64,000 nucleotides of DNA from Antarctobacter albus (GTDB lineage: Bacteria; Pseudomonadota; Alphaproteobacteria; Rhodobacterales; Rhodobacteraceae). The notes below the pieces were generated by a model. That model was not told where the DNA came from. It saw nothing but the letters and a program-made list of their open reading frames with translations, and searched no databases. The DNA is taken from the NCBI RefSeq assembly GCF_900101505.1, contig NZ_FMZI01000005.1, forward strand, positions 124,001-188,000, read 5' to 3'. The position numbers and the translations under genes are program-made. Positions 57,014 to 64,000 of this stretch are shown one piece after another. Within the stretch, counting starts at the first letter, position 1; every line of letters begins with the position of its first letter.

Positions 57014-57015
57014 GA

Positions 57016-57966
57016 TCAGGTCGCCGTCGCCATGCAGGCATGCTGCCAGAAGCCGGGACCGCAGTTCGCCCAGTAGTCGAGACCAAAGGTCCAGCGGTCG
57101 TTGTCGAACTCTTCTTCCGAGCCCTCCGCCTTGGCCTTCATCTGCGGTTCGGTTTCCTGCTGCCAGATCACCGGGGCCGCCTGCCCATCCGAACGGAACA
57201 CGCACAGCTTGTCGGTCCAAGACAGGCCGGAATCGTCTGCGAGCGTGATGTTGTAGTTCGGCATGTTCGGCAAGAAGTTGGTGTCACCGCCACCGAGGAT
57301 CGGGTTGTAGATCGCCGCCATTGCAGCATCCAGGTATCCGTTGGGAACCACGACAGTGAAATTCCGCGCCGAGCGGTTCATCGGGCGGCCCCGATCATCC
57401 TTGAAGCCCTTGATGGCCTTGATGCAGGCCGTGACCATGCCACGCACTTCCTCCGCCGACGGTGATGTGGTCGATCCGTGGACGGAAGCCGGAAGCGCGC
57501 TGATGTCGACCGACAGGTCGTTCGACTGCGTTCCGCTTTCGCCTTCGGAATGGTCCGTATCGAAGAAATACTGGCCATCGTAGCAAACCAGGGCCTCGGC
57601 GCCGTCCAGCATGTCAACGATCAGTTCGTGTTTGTGGTTCGCCGCCGACACCGCCAGGTCGTCAATCTGGCGCATGATCTGCCCGGTCTTGTCGCGGCGG
57701 ATCCAGCTGATCGGGATTCCGATCCCGTTTGCCCAGTGGATGTTCTCGATGGTGATGCCGTTCTCGCGCAACCCGTCGATGATCCGGCTGCCCTTCCATT
57801 CCGTCATCAGCGGAGCGGCGCCCAGCCACTTGTACGTCTCAGAGTCCTGGTCGGACTCGAACGTGGCCGAGATATCATTGATCCAGCCCTCCGACATGAT
57901 CTCTTCGAGCCGCTGGTAGAAGGTCCCGATGATGGCCCGGGAAGAAAGGCCCTTGTTCTTGCTCAT
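57016..57966 (-). CDS. Major capsid protein, Mu gpT family
   Basis: A 316-residue capsid protein. YKWLGAAPLMTEWKGSRIID (about 45-64) and LVCYDGQYFFDTDHSEGES (about 126-144) match the hallmarks of phage Mu major head subunit gpT (Mu reads TYGWLG and CYDGQNFFDKEH). The fold should be HK97-like. Combining a Mu-type capsid with lambda-type portal, protease and terminase marks the head module as mosaic. Confidence 0.85.
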   Translation of the reverse strand: MSKNKGLSSRAIIGTFYQRLEEIMSEGWINDISATFESDQDSETYKWLGAAPLMTEWKGSRIIDGLRENGITIENIHWANGIGIPISWIRRDKTGQIMRQIDDLAVSAANHKHELIVDMLDGAEALVCYDGQYFFDTDHSEGESGTQSNDLSVDISALPASVHGSTTSPSAEEVRGMVTACIKAIKGFKDDRGRPMNRSARNFTVVVPNGYLDAAMAAIYNPILGGGDTNFLPNMPNYNITLADDSGLSWTDKLCVFRSDGQAAPVIWQQETEPQMKAKAEGSEEEFDNDRWTFGLDYWANCGPGFWQHACMATAT

Positions 57967-57983
57967 CTGTCTGTCTCCTGTGA

Positions 57984-58403
57984 TCAGGCCGCCGCGCCGA
58001 CAAGCGCTGCGTCGAACTCGACGATCGCCACGCCAGAGGACACGAAGCGTTCGACATAGCCGATGTGGGAATTGCCGCTGGCAACCAGCGTGAAGGTGTC
58101 GTCGTCGCTGGCGTAGACCGCCGGACGATCGTTGTCGGTGATCGCAACGGACGCGACCGCCAGCTTGATTTTGCCCTTGGTGCGCACCGTCACGTCGATG
58201 TCACCGGCGGACCCGGCCGAGTTGTCGGCGGTCTCGATGTTGAAGCCCAGGAACCGGTCCCCGGCCTGGAGCGGGCGGGCATAGCCCGACCCGTTTTCAC
58301 CGACGGCGGCGCCCTCGTAGATCACGTCGGACGCGATCACCGGATAGGCGCTCTGGTCGCCCGGCAGGTACTGCCGCGGGCTGTCTGCGGGAAGAGTCGT
58401 CAT
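57984..58403 (-). CDS. Capsid decoration (cement) protein
   Basis: A 139-residue beta-rich protein (DQSAYPVIASDVIYEGAAVG near the N-terminus; FLGFNIETADNSAGSAGDID next) placed between protease/scaffold and capsid genes, as decoration proteins are. It probably stabilises the expanded head. Confidence 0.78.
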   Translation of the reverse strand: MTTLPADSPRQYLPGDQSAYPVIASDVIYEGAAVGENGSGYARPLQAGDRFLGFNIETADNSAGSAGDIDVTVRTKGKIKLAVASVAITDNDRPAVYASDDDTFTLVASGNSHIGYVERFVSSGVAIVEFDAALVGAAA

Positions 58404-58432
58404 CTTTCTGTTTCCTTTCGATCAGCGGGCGA

Positions 58433-59827
58433 TCAGCCAGCCCGGTTGAGGATACGAACGCGGCCCGAAGCCTGGGCCTCCTGGAACTTCAGGTAAGCGT
58501 CCTTGTTACCGCCGAACTCGGCGCGCAGGTCGGCGTCGCGGTCCCAGGCGGCCTCGGCCTGTTCCTCGGGCGTGCCACCCGCGCCTTCGGTCAGGGTCGG
58601 GCGTTTCGGCACCACCGCCGCCGCATCGTCCTGCGCAGCCAGGTCCGCGACGTAGCCGGCGCCCTTGGCCTTGTCCGCCTTGACCATTTCCAGCGCCAGC
58701 GTCTCGGCGGTCCAGCCTTCGGCCTTGGCCTTGGCGACCATGTCCTCGGCCCCCGGGCGGGCGATGTCGTCGATGGCTGCCACACGGGACCGCTCTTTCT
58801 CCAACGCTGCGGCGACGGCGGTTTCAGTGTCCGAGGCCGCGCCGGACTTGGCCGCGCTCTCGATCTCGGTCACCAGGTCGGCCCGATGCTCGCGCAGCCC
58901 GGCCAGGGTCAGATCTTCCCAGTTCATGGAAGTCTCCTTTGCTGCGGTGGCGGGGGCCGCGGTTTCATTGGTCCGGGCCGCCAGCCCCGAACCGGTTTCC
59001 ATGTCTCGCGCACCAGACAGTGCGCCGATCACGCCGGACATCGTCCCGCGCGCATCGACCATCCCGCGGCGCTGCGCCTCGGCCCCGTCAAAGACGAGGC
59101 CCTGCCCGAAGCGGTCCAGCACCTCGGCTGAGGTGACACCCCGCATTTCGGCCACGGTGTCGACGAACTCCTGCCCGGCTGCATCGACCAGCGCCTGCAG
59201 TTCGGCCTTGCCCTCAGGGCTCTCGGGATCCAGCCGCTTGTTCGGGCTCTGCTCTGCGACCACGCGGACGATCCTTGCGCCCATCGCCTCGAACAGCGGT
59301 TCCATGTCGATGTATTCGATGACGGCCCCGACAGATCCGACCATCGCGCCCGACCCGACGGTGATGCGGCTGGCCGCGCTGGCCAGGTAGTAGGCCGCAG
59401 AGGCAGCCGTGCCGCCGACAAACGCCTCGACCGGCTTGTCGCCGCTCTCGCGCAGGAACCGGGTGCAGTCGTCGCAGCCGGCCACCATGCCGCCGCCGCT
59501 GTCGATGTCCAGGACAATGGCGCGCACCGCGGGGTCCGCCTGTGCCCGGGCCACGTCCCGCGCGATCTCTTCATAGGACCAGAAGTAGAAAGAGAACTGA
59601 CGCAGCAGCAGACCGCGAACGGGCACCACGGCCACGCCATCGACCACGCGGGCAAAATCGGACCCGTCGAGGATTTCACCATCGGCCAGAGCCGCGACCT
59701 CCTCGGTCGACTGCGCACTGCGCGCGGCTTCACGCTGACGCACGGCCTGCGCGATCATCATTTCATCCGGCCGCATCGCCCAGATGCGGCCCGAGCGGTC
59801 AACCTGCATCGTGCTTTCAAATGGCAT
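58433..59827 (-). CDS. S49-family prohead protease with scaffold domain
   Basis: A 464-residue protein. Residues 60-280 form an SppA/ClpP-like serine protease: LDIDSGGGMVAGCDDC (oxyanion loop), GTAASAAYYLAS with the nucleophilic Ser, and SPNKRLDPESPEGKA with the catalytic Lys. The Ala/Glu-rich C-terminal 160 residues look like an internal scaffold, removed during head maturation, as in lambda gpC/Nu3. Its start overlaps the portal stop by 11 bases. Confidence 0.88.
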   Translation of the reverse strand: MPFESTMQVDRSGRIWAMRPDEMMIAQAVRQREAARSAQSTEEVAALADGEILDGSDFARVVDGVAVVPVRGLLLRQFSFYFWSYEEIARDVARAQADPAVRAIVLDIDSGGGMVAGCDDCTRFLRESGDKPVEAFVGGTAASAAYYLASAASRITVGSGAMVGSVGAVIEYIDMEPLFEAMGARIVRVVAEQSPNKRLDPESPEGKAELQALVDAAGQEFVDTVAEMRGVTSAEVLDRFGQGLVFDGAEAQRRGMVDARGTMSGVIGALSGARDMETGSGLAARTNETAAPATAAKETSMNWEDLTLAGLREHRADLVTEIESAAKSGAASDTETAVAAALEKERSRVAAIDDIARPGAEDMVAKAKAEGWTAETLALEMVKADKAKGAGYVADLAAQDDAAAVVPKRPTLTEGAGGTPEEQAEAAWDRDADLRAEFGGNKDAYLKFQEAQASGRVRILNRAG

Positions 59828-61406
59828 GGCGTGCCCCCGGTGCTGTTTCAGTGTCCGACGTGTCGTCGTCGTCTTCCTCGTCCGGACCTTCGGCGGCTAA
59901 TCCGGAGGCGCCGACAGCATCGCTGCCGTCCTCCTGCCGCCGCTTGCGGACGTCGCGGTGATCCAGGCCAAAGCGCGCCGCGGTGATCGCGGTCAGCGAG
60001 GTGGCGCCCATGTCCAGGTATTCCCGGTCCGCCTTTGCGTCCTTGACCGGGTCGATCGAGATCCGCGCCGGTCCCATCCAGGTCGCGCGCAGGTAGGCCT
60101 GCCGCATCAGCGGGTTGTCGAAGAACCCGGGCGCCGCGATCAACCCGCGCGCCACCGCCTCCGAGATCACGGCCTCGTAGACAGGACGGCAGAACTGGGC
60201 GACATGCTGCGCCCGGTCCACGCGAAAGAACTGCCAGGCCATTTCAAGCGCGGCGCGGCTGGCGGAATAGCTGGCCTGGAACTTCTTCAGCAGCAGCTCG
60301 TAGGGCAGATCGGTCCCTGCCCCCACCTCCTGCGCCACCGCCTCGATGAACGGCGTGAACTGCGGCGACGGGCGCCCGGGCGCGAAGCTTTGCACGGACT
60401 CGCCGGGCAGCAGGTCGAACACCATCCCCGGATCAGTCAGCCGGATGTCCTGTTTCGCGTCCGACCCACCTGAACCGGAGGTTTTCAGCCCCTCCGACAG
60501 GTCGCCCCCCTCCGAGGTCATCCCGATCGCGAAACAGGCGCTGACCACAGCGGCCTGCAACTCTGCCTCGGTGTATTCCGACCGCTGTTTCAGCGAGGTG
60601 ATGACCGGCGCCAGCATCGGGGCATAGCGGCTCATGTCCGGGCGCCAGCGCGTGTTGTGCACGTGCAGGACCTGCCATTCACCGCGCGCGCCGTAGGCCG
60701 GGATGCGCTGCCAGGTCGTGCTGCCCTTCAACCCACGATCGAGGACGTAACGGTCCGCAACGTGGTAGGCCACGGCGGCACCGTCCTCGTCGAACTCGAT
60801 CCCGCCGGCGATGTCGTCGCTGTCGGTCCGCCAGTGCGGGTTGCTGATCCGGTCCGCCTCGACCACCTGCACCGCCGTCGCCAGCAGGCGCCCTGCCCGG
60901 CGCTTGAACCGCCGAACGACAAAGACATCCCCAGACAGCAGCCGCGACCGAAAGACAAGGTCCTCCAACTCGCCGAAGGTCTGGACGCGCGTAATGTCGC
61001 AATCCCGGCACCCGGCCCAGTCGGTCCAGATGTCCAGCGCCTCGCGCTCCCAGGCGCGGGCCTGGTCTGGCGTCATCCGCAACCGCTCCGCGTCGATCTC
61101 CGGGCGGACCATGTGCCCGGCCCCGATCACGTTGGTGACCTTGGTCGCGATCGACGACTGCCCGATCGGATCGTTGCGGACCAGGTCGCGGGACCGCCCG
61201 CGCAGTTCGTCGAGATCGGGCAAGGTGTCCGCATCCGCCGAGGCAGCAGCACCACGCCAGTTGACGGTCACGTTCCGATCACGCCGCGCACCAGCATAGC
61301 CCGACGCGGTGGAGAGGGCGCTGCGATAGCGCAGACGGTCAAGACCTGTCTTCGGGCTGATCCAGCCGATCAGGCGGTCCGCCAGGTTCTGCTTGGCAAC
61401 CTTCAC
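59817..61406 (-). CDS. Portal protein, lambda gpB type
   Basis: A 529-residue lambda-type portal. Landmarks are NWRGAAASADADTLPDLDEL, ELEDLVFRSRLLSGDVFVVR and YELLLKKFQASYSASRAALE (about residue 375). The C-terminus is very acidic (EGPDEEDDDDTSDTE). It forms the dodecameric DNA entry ring. The start overlaps the gpW-like stop (ATGA). Confidence 0.9.
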   Translation of the reverse strand: MKVAKQNLADRLIGWISPKTGLDRLRYRSALSTASGYAGARRDRNVTVNWRGAAASADADTLPDLDELRGRSRDLVRNDPIGQSSIATKVTNVIGAGHMVRPEIDAERLRMTPDQARAWEREALDIWTDWAGCRDCDITRVQTFGELEDLVFRSRLLSGDVFVVRRFKRRAGRLLATAVQVVEADRISNPHWRTDSDDIAGGIEFDEDGAAVAYHVADRYVLDRGLKGSTTWQRIPAYGARGEWQVLHVHNTRWRPDMSRYAPMLAPVITSLKQRSEYTEAELQAAVVSACFAIGMTSEGGDLSEGLKTSGSGGSDAKQDIRLTDPGMVFDLLPGESVQSFAPGRPSPQFTPFIEAVAQEVGAGTDLPYELLLKKFQASYSASRAALEMAWQFFRVDRAQHVAQFCRPVYEAVISEAVARGLIAAPGFFDNPLMRQAYLRATWMGPARISIDPVKDAKADREYLDMGATSLTAITAARFGLDHRDVRKRRQEDGSDAVGASGLAAEGPDEEDDDDTSDTETAPGARHAI

Positions 61407-61615
61407 GACATGACCCCGCGCTTGAAGGCGCTGCGCGTGCCAGCCGCGCGGTTCTTGAGCGTGATCAGCCGCTGTTCCTCGGCCCGAAGGGCGGGCATGT
61501 CCAGGTAGGTCACCCGCTGCCCTTCCAGCTCGTAGGACTTCATCTTGCCGGCCAGAATCGCGTTGATCGCCGCCTGCACCAGGGCAAGCCGCGCCGCGTA
61601 GTCGATGTCGCTCAT
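61403..61615 (-). CDS. gpW-like head-tail connector
   Basis: A 70-residue protein of lambda gpW size and pattern (ALVQAAINAILAGKMKSYEL; LDMPALRAEEQRLITLKNR). It probably binds the portal and forms the tail docking site. The ATG at 61615 lies 7 bases after the terminase stop, and the stop overlaps the portal start. Confidence 0.82.
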   Translation of the reverse strand: MSDIDYAARLALVQAAINAILAGKMKSYELEGQRVTYLDMPALRAEEQRLITLKNRAAGTRSAFKRGVMS

Positions 61616-61622
61616 GTGATCC

Positions 61623-63620
61623 TTACCTTGCCCGCCCGCGCAGCCTGCGCTGGCGTGTCTGTACCGTTGCGACCCCATCCTCGACCGGGGCCACCTGGAC
61701 GGCAGCCTGTGTCTCGAACAGGTCCGGTTGATCTTCCGGGGCCTCGACCCCGCGTTCCGCCTCGAGGGCGGCCCATTGTTCCCTGGTCATCGAGGTCCAA
61801 CCCAGCTCGCGCGCCGCCGCGTCCGAGTAGATCATCGTGTCCAGTCCCTCGTTTCGCCGTGTCGGTTCGACCAGCTGCCAGTTGCTGACCATCACGCCGA
61901 CCCGGTCGCGTTTCAGCACCCGCACCTCCGATGTGATCTGGCGGAAATACTCATCCCCCAGGCCCTTCGCGAAATGCACGTACCCGCGCGCCAGCGGATC
62001 GTCCTTGCCCAGCCAGGTGTAGAAATCCGCCTTGAGCTGCGAGACGTTCAGGATCCGCCCCTGACGCCGCGCGGCGCGGGCCCGGGCATCCTTGCGGTCG
62101 CCCATGACCATCCGCTTCATGATCGGCCCGGTCTGGCCGGACCCGCCCTTGACCACGATCAGGCGCTTGGCCTGCCACCGCTTGGCGAAGGCCCAGACAT
62201 CCTCTGTGTAGGTGCCGCCGTCGATGGCCATGCGGTCCAACGGCAGGCGGTGCCCCTTCTCGGTCCGCCAGGTCGTTTTCAGCAACGCATCCAGCGCCGC
62301 CCGCCCCTCTTCGCTGCCGACGTGATGCGGGATCACCCGGTACTCGATCACCCAGCGCTGGTAGTTCGCGCCATAGGCCACCACCTGCACCTCTGTCCGA
62401 TCGAGCTGACAGTCCACGCCCGCCGTCAGGATCACGCCCCGCGCCGGCACGATGCCGACCCCGCGGCCCTCACCGTCCGGCACGTTCTCGACCCGGTCGC
62501 GCAGTTTTTCCCAGTCCGGCCCCTTGCTCGCCTGTTCGTAGGGCAGGCCCAGGACATCGTTCCAGAATGTCTGTTCCGTCTCTGCTTCGACCTTGTCGCG
62601 CAGCGCCTGTTCTGTTTCGCCGCTGACCTTGGCCGTGGTCCAGCCCATGACCTGCGCGTATTCGTATGCGATCGAGGCCCAGTCCCGCTGCGGCCCGTAG
62701 GCCCGCCACAGGTGAAACCCCGGGTGATCGCCGCGGGGGTTCGTCGCCACCCACTTGCCGTTCGCGATCAGCGCCGGCTTGTCCGAATGCCGGATTTCGC
62801 AGCCGCAGGCTTCGCAGGTGAAATGCGCATCGGCCAGGTTTTGCGGGTCGATCCGCTTCTTGAAGTTCTCCCAGGTCAGCGGCGCCATGTTGCCGCAATG
62901 CGGGCATGGCACGTTGTAGTACCGCTGGTCCGACCGCGCAAAGGCGGCACTGATCCGGCAGGCCCCCAGGATCTGCGGGGTCGAGGCGCGCAGGATCTTC
63001 GCATCCTCGAAAGCGGCGGCCCGGCTGACCGCCATCGCCTCGGGGTCGCCCTTGGCATGCATCTCGAACTTCGACAGGTCGTCCATAACAACCAGCCGGT
63101 GCGAGGTCTGCGCCAGGTCATCCGGCGACCCGGCGCTGGTCACCTTCAGGATGCCGGACCGGTCCAGAGTTTCCTGCCGAAACTTGGCGTCGCTGTTCTT
63201 GTCGGCCCCGCCGCCGCGCCCGAACATGCGCCGCAGCGACGGCGCCGCCCGGCGGATCGGATACCACTTCTGGTCGATCCAGTCGGTGGCCGCCTTGTTC
63301 GTCGGGTGCACCACCAGCGAATTGAGCGGCATGTATTCATGCCAGGCCGCCACGGTCGGGTTGATCACCGATTCCGTCTTGGCGATCTGGGCCGATCCCC
63401 GCAGCGTCACTTCCCGGCAGGGATGCTCCGGGCTCAATACCGCGTGGATCTCCGCCAGGAACTGCACCGGACGGATCGAGAACGGGCCGGGAAACGGCGA
63501 CCGCTCGTCGAAGACGATGTTCTCCCGGCACCAGCGCGTGATGTCGGGTGGCGGCGGCGGGCGCATGGCATCGGCCATCGCCGAGGCGATGACGGCCCGC
63601 GCCGAGGTCAGGAAACCCAT
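61623..63620 (-). CDS. Terminase large subunit, lambda gpA family
   Basis: A 665-residue terminase. The ATPase Walker A is RGSAQIAKTES (about 74-84), atypical in having Ala before the Lys; the Walker B candidate is LVVMDDLSKFE. A zinc site follows (CPHCG and CEACGC). The C-terminal nuclease has DCQLDRTEVQVVAYG and RMAIDGGTYTEDV as acidic elements. It cuts and packages the concatemer. Start at MGFLTS, one base after the small subunit stop. Confidence 0.9.
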   Translation of the reverse strand: MGFLTSARAVIASAMADAMRPPPPPDITRWCRENIVFDERSPFPGPFSIRPVQFLAEIHAVLSPEHPCREVTLRGSAQIAKTESVINPTVAAWHEYMPLNSLVVHPTNKAATDWIDQKWYPIRRAAPSLRRMFGRGGGADKNSDAKFRQETLDRSGILKVTSAGSPDDLAQTSHRLVVMDDLSKFEMHAKGDPEAMAVSRAAAFEDAKILRASTPQILGACRISAAFARSDQRYYNVPCPHCGNMAPLTWENFKKRIDPQNLADAHFTCEACGCEIRHSDKPALIANGKWVATNPRGDHPGFHLWRAYGPQRDWASIAYEYAQVMGWTTAKVSGETEQALRDKVEAETEQTFWNDVLGLPYEQASKGPDWEKLRDRVENVPDGEGRGVGIVPARGVILTAGVDCQLDRTEVQVVAYGANYQRWVIEYRVIPHHVGSEEGRAALDALLKTTWRTEKGHRLPLDRMAIDGGTYTEDVWAFAKRWQAKRLIVVKGGSGQTGPIMKRMVMGDRKDARARAARRQGRILNVSQLKADFYTWLGKDDPLARGYVHFAKGLGDEYFRQITSEVRVLKRDRVGVMVSNWQLVEPTRRNEGLDTMIYSDAAARELGWTSMTREQWAALEAERGVEAPEDQPDLFETQAAVQVAPVEDGVATVQTRQRRLRGRAR

Positions 63621-63621
63621 C

Positions 63622-63993
63622 TCAGAAATCGGCGTCCTGTTCTTCCGGCGCCATCTCTGCCGCCTCGGCCTCCTGGTCGAGCTGCTGCGCCCGGGCGCTG
63701 CGATGCTCGCGCCAGACGTCGATCATGATCTGCCGGGCCGTCTTGAAGTCGACCCCCATCTTGTCGGCCACCGCCCGCGCCGCATTCCGCAACACGTTCT
63801 CGAACTGGGCCAGTTCCGCCGCCAGCGCGCGCCGGGCTTCACGCCCCGCCTGTTCCGCCAGGACCAGCGTCCCGTCATCTTGCGCATTGAGGCGGCGCAG
63901 CTTCCGGGCCTCTTCCTCGGCCTTGAGCGTCCGGGCCATTTCATAGCGGGCTTGGTCGGTGGTCCGCAGCGGCGCCGAGTCCCGCTCGGGCAC
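63622..63993 (-). CDS. Terminase small subunit, probably 5'-partial
   Basis: At least 123 residues, mostly helical (YEMARTLKAEEEARKLRRLN; VADKMGVDFKTARQIMIDVW). The frame is open to the window edge; the GTG at 63993 is only the first possible start, and small subunits are usually longer (about 160-190), so the N-terminal DNA-binding domain may lie beyond the edge. It precedes the large subunit by one base. Confidence 0.72.
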   Translation of the reverse strand: MPERDSAPLRTTDQARYEMARTLKAEEEARKLRRLNAQDDGTLVLAEQAGREARRALAAELAQFENVLRNAARAVADKMGVDFKTARQIMIDVWREHRSARAQQLDQEAEAAEMAPEEQDADF

Positions 63994-64000
63994 ATCCTGC

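Larger units (their letters stand above)
40938..64000 (-). mobile_element. Siphovirus-type prophage (late region), runs off the right edge
   Basis: A continuous minus-strand block with the order terminase, portal, protease, capsid, tail, lysis. Tail chaperones, a tape measure and a central hub indicate a long non-contractile tail. The block is interrupted only by a plus-strand PDZ gene. No integrase, repressor or att repeat is seen, so the right boundary lies beyond the window. Left boundary is uncertain: either at about 40.9 kb or at tRNA-Tyr at 33.9 kb. Confidence 0.9.

Noticed and set aside
33829-64000. Exact att repeats defining prophage ends at tRNA-Tyr
   Set aside because: No second copy of the tRNA 3' end could be found in the window; the right end is outside it.

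Overview
The window reads as a chromosomal segment of a high-GC alphaproteobacterium, most likely of the Rhodobacteraceae (Roseobacter group). The basis is the glycerol ABC-transporter operon, a box-type benzoate operon, DUF6455 and DUF6324 proteins, and a tRNA-His without G-1 that carries A73 and a G1-U72 pair. This assignment is by recognition only; no database search was possible.

Layout. (1) 1-1.8 kb: two SnoaL-like (NTF2-fold) genes, the first probably cut by the window edge. (2) 1.8-12.0 kb: a complete glycerol module. On the minus strand glpD is followed by two ATPases (glpS, glpT), two permeases (glpP, glpQ), a small membrane protein (glpU), a periplasmic binding protein (glpV) and glycerol kinase (glpK). 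The DeoR-type regulator glpR is divergent. (3) 12.1 kb: tRNA-His. (4) 12.3-23.7 kb: an aerobic benzoyl-CoA epoxidation (box) cluster with a thiolase, the regulator boxR, a hot-dog thioesterase, boxA, a small Cys-rich protein, boxB, boxC, a DUF309 protein, an alpha/beta hydrolase, benzoate-CoA ligase and a MarR regulator. TGCA-rich palindromes before boxC and before the ligase look like BoxR operators. (5) 23.8-33.9 kb: MarR plus a PaaG-like isomerase, then housekeeping genes (GNAT, VOC, MmcB-like, a coiled-coil membrane protein, a Clp-like serine hydrolase, a probable 6S RNA, a pair of paralogous small membrane proteins, ribBA-ribH-nusB, rlmB) and tRNA-Tyr.

(6) 33.9-42.8 kb: an accessory region starting directly at the 3' end of tRNA-Tyr. 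It has lower GC and holds a DUF4062-like/repeat protein (candidate defence gene), a frameshifted IS3-family end, a secreted nuclease, a hicAB toxin-antitoxin pair with two palindromic operators, an OLD-family nuclease and a secreted double-PDZ protein. (7) 40.9-64.0 kb: a siphovirus-type prophage, late genes on the minus strand, transcribed from the right edge (terminase) leftwards through portal, protease, decoration protein, a Mu gpT-like capsid protein, head completion, tail tube, tail chaperones, tape measure, baseplate hub, tail spike, holin-like protein, endolysin and spanins. It runs off the right end; no integrase or repressor lies inside the window.

The strongest unusual signals are: a lambda-like -1 ribosomal frameshift site (G_GGA_AAC) joining the two tail-chaperone frames; the large DUF4062-like/repeat protein beside tRNA-Tyr; paired operators before hicA; shared TGCA palindromes in the box cluster; a 55-residue Cys-rich protein coupled to boxA; a rod-like RNA with four nested long-range stems; and three 9-bp tandem repeats beside nusB. 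Almost all prophage genes are linked by ATGA, GTGA or TGATG overlaps, which helped to fix starts and to reveal very small genes.
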